A stretch of 64,000 nucleotides of DNA from Clostridia bacterium (GTDB lineage Bacteria; Bacillota; Clostridia; Oscillospirales; CAG-272): positions 62,001 through 126,000 of the forward strand of contig JAFUQU010000037.1 in the NCBI GenBank assembly GCA_017472255.1, given 5' to 3'. The stretch's first letter is position 1. Each line of letters opens with the position of its first letter. The position numbers and the translations under genes are program-made. This document shows positions 60,045 to 64,000 of this stretch, piece after piece. Below the pieces are notes generated by a model that worked only from the letters and a program-made list of their open reading frames with translations, made no database searches and was not told where the DNA came from.

Positions 60045-60437
60045 CTATATTTTTACTATCGTTGATGCGGCGGCACAGCCCGCCAGCAGCAGTGTAATCA
60101 GCAATCCGACGACGCTGTAAAATGTCAGCCCCAAAAAAATCGGCGTCACCGACAAAAACGCTGCCAGCGCACCAACGCTGATGCAGCTCTGCTTCATCCA
60201 CGTCCGACCGAAAATGGCGTACAACAGCGTCAGCAGGATCAGCAGACAGGTCAGAATCCCCGTCAGAAAGGGACCGAAATTGGCGTAGCCAAATGGCACC
60301 GGGTCAAAATAGGAAAAGGTTTGGCGCAGCGTTTCGCCGGCGTCGAGAGCAAAGTTACAGACCGCGCCCCAGGGCGTCAGCTCCAGAATGAGCGCGCCCA
60401 GCGCACATAAAAGAGGAATTGCGCGTTTGATTTTCAT
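60045..60437 (-). CDS. Hypothetical four-helix membrane protein
   Basis: Not recognised. The 130-residue protein starts MKIKRAIPLLCALGALILEL and has about four transmembrane helices (about 5-22, 55-77, 85-103 and 107-125). ATG 60437 has GGAGG five bases upstream and overlaps the preceding stop (ATGA), so it is coupled to the winged-helix gene. It is the only gene here that ends in TAG, and that TAG is followed at once by TAA. Confidence 0.75.
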   Translation of the reverse strand: MKIKRAIPLLCALGALILELTPWGAVCNFALDAGETLRQTFSYFDPVPFGYANFGPFLTGILTCLLILLTLLYAIFGRTWMKQSCISVGALAAFLSVTPIFLGLTFYSVVGLLITLLLAGCAAASTIVKI

Positions 60438-61477
60438 ACTGTCCTCCATTCAATCGCATATGACTCTGACAGACGGACGGCTTCCTCCTCGACGAGATTC
60501 CTGTCCGCTGCTGACAGTGCTTCGAATTGCTCAATGATCAGCTTCTTTCCTTTCCGCCGCCAGCGTCCGGCGACACGTCCGTGCAGCAGTACCGGCGGCA
60601 TCACAATGCCCGCTAAATTGAAGATTCCCCGCAGATATTCGGGCGGCAGGAAAATGCTGTCCTCCTTGCGATAGCCCAGCATCAGCGGGTCAAAGCCCGC
60701 AAGCAGAATGCAGCCTGGTATCTCCGGCAGATCGCCGGGAATCTCGCCGATATAATATTGCTCCACGCCATCCACGGTAATCGACTGCATGGGAAGTGTG
60801 CGCATAATCTCTTTCACCTTCGCCTGCGACCAGCCGAAATAGTAGGCGGCGTCCCGCAATGTGGCGGGCGCGTAATGGGCGAAATAACGCCGCAGCATCT
60901 CCCGCTCGGCGTCGGGCGTGTCCATCGGCTCAAAGGGCGTTGACAGGACGAAAACCTTCTTTTCCTGTACTGCGTAATTCAGAAAGCCCCGCTCGCATAA
61001 ATCCCGCATACCGCCGCCCCAGGCTTCAAACATACAGTCGCGTTCGGCGGTCGTCATGCCTGCTTCCATGCAGAGCGCCTTCAGCTCCTCCCGCTCGCCA
61101 ATCCCCGCGGCAATCTTTTGCAGGATAAACTCCGACCAAAATGTCTGCCGTTCGGGCGTAAGCGCCCAGCGCCGTCCGGATGTGGTGCATCCCGCCCAAT
61201 CGGTGTTGTGATAGCGTTCCCGCCCATGCTTGAACAACGGCAGATCCTCCTCGGCGAAGGCGTGGATTGTGCCGCGTATTGTCCAGTTTTTGACCAGACC
61301 GTCGCCGTAATGGTCTTTGGTGATCACTTCGCCGCAGCGGATTTTCAGCGCGTGCGGCACGTTGGATGAAAACTGCGCCTGTATGCCGCAGAGATCACGT
61401 ACCACCGTGATGCGGTCGGCGGGAGCGGTCAGATGCTGACGGTACAGGCGCAGCTGTTTGAGTTCGTATGTGTTCAA
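60434..61477 (-). CDS. Winged-helix DNA-binding domain protein (HTH_42 type)
   Basis: A 347-residue protein of the winged helix DNA-binding family related to YcaQ/AlkZ DNA glycosylases. It has the N-terminal segment VVRDLCGIQAQFSSNVPHAL, WTIRGTIHAF (about 62-71), YFGWSQAKVKEIM and, near the C-terminus, GIVMPPVLLHGRVAGRWRRK. YcaQ-like proteins can unhook interstrand crosslinks; whether this member does is unproven. The start is TTG 61477, overlapping the TGA of the SLH-transglutaminase gene. An upstream in-frame ATG (61513) lies inside that gene without a better ribosome site. Confidence 0.8.
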   Translation of the reverse strand: MNTYELKQLRLYRQHLTAPADRITVVRDLCGIQAQFSSNVPHALKIRCGEVITKDHYGDGLVKNWTIRGTIHAFAEEDLPLFKHGRERYHNTDWAGCTTSGRRWALTPERQTFWSEFILQKIAAGIGEREELKALCMEAGMTTAERDCMFEAWGGGMRDLCERGFLNYAVQEKKVFVLSTPFEPMDTPDAEREMLRRYFAHYAPATLRDAAYYFGWSQAKVKEIMRTLPMQSITVDGVEQYYIGEIPGDLPEIPGCILLAGFDPLMLGYRKEDSIFLPPEYLRGIFNLAGIVMPPVLLHGRVAGRWRRKGKKLIIEQFEALSAADRNLVEEEAVRLSESYAIEWRTV

Positions 61478-63021
61478 TAGAAATATTTCAGGTTGGACTG
61501 TTCCTTGTCCCATGTGTAGCCAAGGTTTGTCATTTCGGTATCGGTCAGGTAGAAATATTTATAGGAAATTTTCCCCTTCTGATCGGGAACGGGGTCGTCA
61601 TGGGTCACATCAATGTGATAGAGCTGTCCGTCAACCAGCACCATGTTCCAAGCGTGATCTTCGGTGCTGCCCGGTGCGTATCCGCCCACGGCTACCGACC
61701 GTATGCCCACCCGCTCACAGAGCATATTAAAGGCGGCGCTGTAGCCCTGACATACTGCCATACGTCCGCACAGCGCGCCGTAAGCGATGTAGGACTCGTA
61801 AGGAATGGTTCCGATCAGATAATTGTTGTAATCGTATTCACAGTTGAGGATCAGGTAATCGTGAATCGCCTTCACCTTGTCGGCATCGGTCATGCCCTCG
61901 GTGATGATGGCTTCAATCACTTTATCCGCCTTTTCTTCGGCTTCGGCGTGATACTGCTTGAGTACCTCAATATCGGTGTCATACTGAATGGTCAGCGGGT
62001 ACACATTCCCGGTGGGGGTGGCATAAATGCCCGAGCTGTAGAAATATTCCAGATTAATCAGGTTGGAGTGGGTGTAATAGCTGCTGACCGTCTCGGCGGG
62101 GATGGCAGTTTCAAAGGTAAATTCGGTGAAGAATTCGCGGTTGAGGATGTAAAAGAGATTGAGCAGCTCAAATTCGTTGTTCAGCGGGTTTTCGGAGGCG
62201 TTTTCCAGAATGGCGTTTTTCTTGTATTTATATGCGTCCTCACGGTACTCGATGATACGGACGGCAATGGCCGCCGCTTCACTCCGGGCCGCCGGACTGC
62301 CGCCGTCGTAGATGCGCGTGTCGTCCGGCTGGAGATAGCCGCGCAGCAGATATTCATTGTAGGCCGTGCTGGCGTACATATCCGAGATATCGGTAAACGG
62401 GTCGTCAATGCGGGAAGGCTCAATACCAAGGGCGAGAATCATCATCTTGGTCATCGCTGAACGGGTAATGAAATCGTCCGGGGAGAAGCCGGCGTCCAGA
62501 TCGGCGTCGGTAATGATGCCATTGGCATAAGCGATGCTGATATACAGGGATGCCCAGCTTTCGGCATAGAGCTGTTCTTCGGGGACTTCTTCCAGATCCA
62601 TCCCCGCGCTGATCATCAGGATTTTGATGAACTCCGCATTGGTGATCTGGTTATGCGGCAGAAAGCTGCCGTCGGGATAGCCGTTGATAATGCCCAGCGA
62701 GGCGAGTTTGGTCACATCGGTATAGAACCAGTCGCTCTCGTTCACATCCGGGAAGGAGAGAATTTCTGGTTCAGCGGGCGTATCGTTTTCCGAAATATCG
62801 GTATCGGGAGCCGGTTCGGTTTCGGCGGGAGGAGCAGGGGATTCCGCTTCCATCACAGGCAGAGAACCGGCGACGACTTCGGTCGTCTGGACGGCGGCCG
62901 TGGTTTCCGATGTATATGTACGCAGCCCGCCCGATTGTGCGCTGACGGCGGGAATTCCCTGAAACAGGACAGCCAGCGCCCCGAGGGCGAACAACAGACG
63001 GATTTGGATTTTACGATTCAT
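61474..63021 (-). CDS. Secreted SLH-domain transglutaminase-like protein
   Basis: A 515-residue secreted protein. Signal peptide MNRKIQIRLLFALGALAVLF (cleavage near SAQ, about 28), then a Pro/Glu/Thr linker. Three S-layer homology modules (about 82-265) follow, including FPDVNESDWFYTDVTKLASLGIINGYPDG-type sequence. The transglutaminase core (about 395-480) has Cys in AVCQGYSAAF, His in EDHAWNM and Asp in HIDVTHDD. SLH modules would bind it to cell-wall polymers, with the catalytic domain outside. ATG 63021 was chosen because the signal peptide begins there. This is the second transglutaminase-like envelope protein in the window. Confidence 0.87.
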   Translation of the reverse strand: MNRKIQIRLLFALGALAVLFQGIPAVSAQSGGLRTYTSETTAAVQTTEVVAGSLPVMEAESPAPPAETEPAPDTDISENDTPAEPEILSFPDVNESDWFYTDVTKLASLGIINGYPDGSFLPHNQITNAEFIKILMISAGMDLEEVPEEQLYAESWASLYISIAYANGIITDADLDAGFSPDDFITRSAMTKMMILALGIEPSRIDDPFTDISDMYASTAYNEYLLRGYLQPDDTRIYDGGSPAARSEAAAIAVRIIEYREDAYKYKKNAILENASENPLNNEFELLNLFYILNREFFTEFTFETAIPAETVSSYYTHSNLINLEYFYSSGIYATPTGNVYPLTIQYDTDIEVLKQYHAEAEEKADKVIEAIITEGMTDADKVKAIHDYLILNCEYDYNNYLIGTIPYESYIAYGALCGRMAVCQGYSAAFNMLCERVGIRSVAVGGYAPGSTEDHAWNMVLVDGQLYHIDVTHDDPVPDQKGKISYKYFYLTDTEMTNLGYTWDKEQSNLKYFY

Positions 63022-63205
63022 GAAGTATCTCCGTTTTATACAATACCAATGGACAAAAATAATCTTATAAATACATTTTATCACACAAACAATTGTTTGT
63101 CAACCATTTGAGAGAAGGTCGCAATTATTTTACAAATGTGTGATAAATGTCTGGTTCATAACAATTTTATGAATGGCGCATGAATTTTTGTTTTCAATAT
63201 TTTCC

Positions 63206-63234
63206 TTGAAAAATTCCTCTGTCTGTGATATGAT
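63206..63234 (+). promoter_or_regulatory. Promoter of the thioesterase gene
   Basis: TTGAAA (63206-63211) and TATGAT (63229-63234) with 17-base spacing, about 39 bases before the start. The rest of the 251-base spacer (63022-63272) is A+T rich and shows nothing else I can assign. Confidence 0.6.
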
Positions 63235-63272
63235 ATTCATGCCAAAACCAATAAAAGCGAGGATAATCTGTT

Positions 63273-63686
63273 ATGAACCCTTATGTTCACAAGGTAGACT
63301 ATTACGAAACCGATAAGATGGGCATTACCCATCATTCCAACTATATCCGCTGGTTTGAGTCGGCGCGCATCGACTTCCTCGACCAGCTTGGCATCAGCTT
63401 CGCGGCGCTGGAGGATAGCGGGCTGGGAAGCCCGGTGCTGTCGGTGTCCTGTGAGTATCGGTCGCCCGCCCGCTTCGGCGATACGGTGCAGGTAGCTGTG
63501 AAGCTGATGGAATGCGGCGGCATCCGTTTCCGGTTCGCTTACGCGGTGACGCTGCCCGACGGCACGCTGGCGGCGGAGGGAGAAACGTCGCACTGCTTTG
63601 TGAATAGCGAGGGACGTCCCGTGGCTCTGCGCCGGGCGAACCCCGAGCTGTACGCCTTGATGCTGGAGCAGGTGGTGAAAGAATAA
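63273..63686 (+). CDS. Acyl-CoA thioesterase, hot-dog fold (YbgC/FadM-like)
   Basis: A 137-residue single hot-dog-fold thioesterase. The N-terminal motif VDYYETDKMGITHHSNYIRWFESARIDF (split here: YYETDKMGITHHSNY then IRWFESARIDF) is that of the 4HBT/YbgC family, with the conserved Asp/His region. It hydrolyses acyl- or aryl-CoA thioesters; the substrate is not predictable. ATG 63273 is eight bases after a GAGGAT sequence. A hairpin terminator follows. Confidence 0.88.
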   Translation: MNPYVHKVDYYETDKMGITHHSNYIRWFESARIDFLDQLGISFAALEDSGLGSPVLSVSCEYRSPARFGDTVQVAVKLMECGGIRFRFAYAVTLPDGTLAAEGETSHCFVNSEGRPVALRRANPELYALMLEQVVKE

Positions 63687-63690
63687 AATC

Positions 63691-63720
63691 AAATCCCGTC
63701 GGAATACCCGGCGGGATTTT
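63691..63720. terminator. Bidirectional terminator
   Basis: AAATCCCGTCGG (63691-63702) pairs with CCGGCGGGATTT (63708-63719) with one mismatch between the converging thioesterase and ABC ATPase genes; T-runs occur on both strands. Confidence 0.85.
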
Positions 63721-63730
63721 CTATTAGCGT

Positions 63731-64000
63731 TTAGAGCACCTTGGATAAAAATTCGCGGGTGCGGGGATGCTGGGGATTGGCAAAGAATTCGGCGGGAGCA
63801 TTTTCCTCCAGAATATAGCCGCCGTCCATGAACAGGATGCGGGAGCCTACTTCTCTGGCGAAGCCCATCTCATGGGTGACAACCACCATCGTCATGCCCT
63901 CGTTCGCCAGCTCCTTCATCAGATCAAGCACCTCGCCCACCATTTCCGGGTCAAGGGCGCTGGTCGGTTCGTCAAAAAGCATAACCTCCGGGTTCATGGC
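63731..64000 (-). CDS. Polar amino acid ABC transporter ATP-binding protein, C-terminal part
   Basis: The last 89 codons of an ABC ATPase that extends past the right edge. Walker B is [20 protein letters not shown], followed by the D-loop and the switch His in [14 protein letters not shown]. The end reads [18 protein letters not shown]. These features match the GlnQ/HisP group that energises glutamine or other polar amino acid uptake. The rest of the transporter is outside the window. Confidence 0.92.
   Translation of the reverse strand, partial: AMNPEVMLFDEPTSALDPEMVGEVLDLMKELANEGMTMVVVTHEMGFAREVGSRILFMDGGYILEENAPAEFFANPQHPRTREFLSKVL

Overview
The window is a chromosomal segment around the replication origin of a low-G+C-lineage (Firmicutes) anaerobe, most likely a Clostridia/Oscillospirales gut bacterium. 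The evidence is the dnaN-dnaA-rpmH-rnpA-yidD-yidC-jag-mnmE neighbourhood, Noc plus ParA/ParB with a perfect Bacillus-type parS, a sporulation phosphatase SpoIIE, NfnAB electron-bifurcating transhydrogenase and 2-hydroxyacyl-CoA-dehydratase-type activase genes. Coding regions are fairly G+C rich, so long antisense reading frames are common and were discarded. I see no tRNA, rRNA, CRISPR array, insertion sequence or prophage.

Layout. Bases 1-7233 hold the origin: partial dnaN and dnaA on the minus strand, an oriC spacer with degenerate DnaA boxes and a clear DnaA-trio element, then rpmH-rnpA-yidD-yidC-jag-mnmE on the plus strand. From 7.3 to 24.9 kb nearly everything is on the minus strand: small membrane/MORN proteins, serS, parB, parA, parS, noc, rsmG, mnmG, a WG-repeat protein, rlmH, walJ, a galactokinase-family gene, cinA, a LysR regulator and glyA. 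Flipping about 7.24-16.70 kb would restore the usual mnmE-mnmG-rsmG-noc-parA-parB order, so this looks like a local inversion. From 25 to 42 kb come a MinD-like ATPase and a methylglyoxal-synthase-like protein, nfnAB, spoIIE, a small Xre regulator, a large plus-strand operon (activase, dehydratase-like protein, cca, lipid kinase), thiI and rny. From 42 to 64 kb there is an orphan solute-binding protein/AraC locus, DAHP synthase with a leader-peptide attenuator, a second LysR regulator, UDP-GlcNAc 2-epimerase, mini-RNase III, a MoxR/DUF58/transglutaminase cluster, an RpiR-regulated GlpA-like redox operon, a winged-helix protein, an SLH-transglutaminase protein, a thioesterase and the end of an amino-acid ABC ATPase.

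The points most worth attention are: (1) a Tyr/Phe-codon leader peptide with mutually exclusive hairpins and a terminator in front of the DAHP synthase gene, a ribosome-stalling attenuator in a Gram-positive lineage; (2) an in-frame TAG codon inside dnaA, in a window where TAG almost never ends a gene; (3) a MinD-like gene whose only well placed start is ACG, paired with a methylglyoxal-synthase homologue lacking key catalytic residues; and (4) the inverted mnmG-serS block. Functions are assigned from protein motifs read by eye; nothing was searched or computed.
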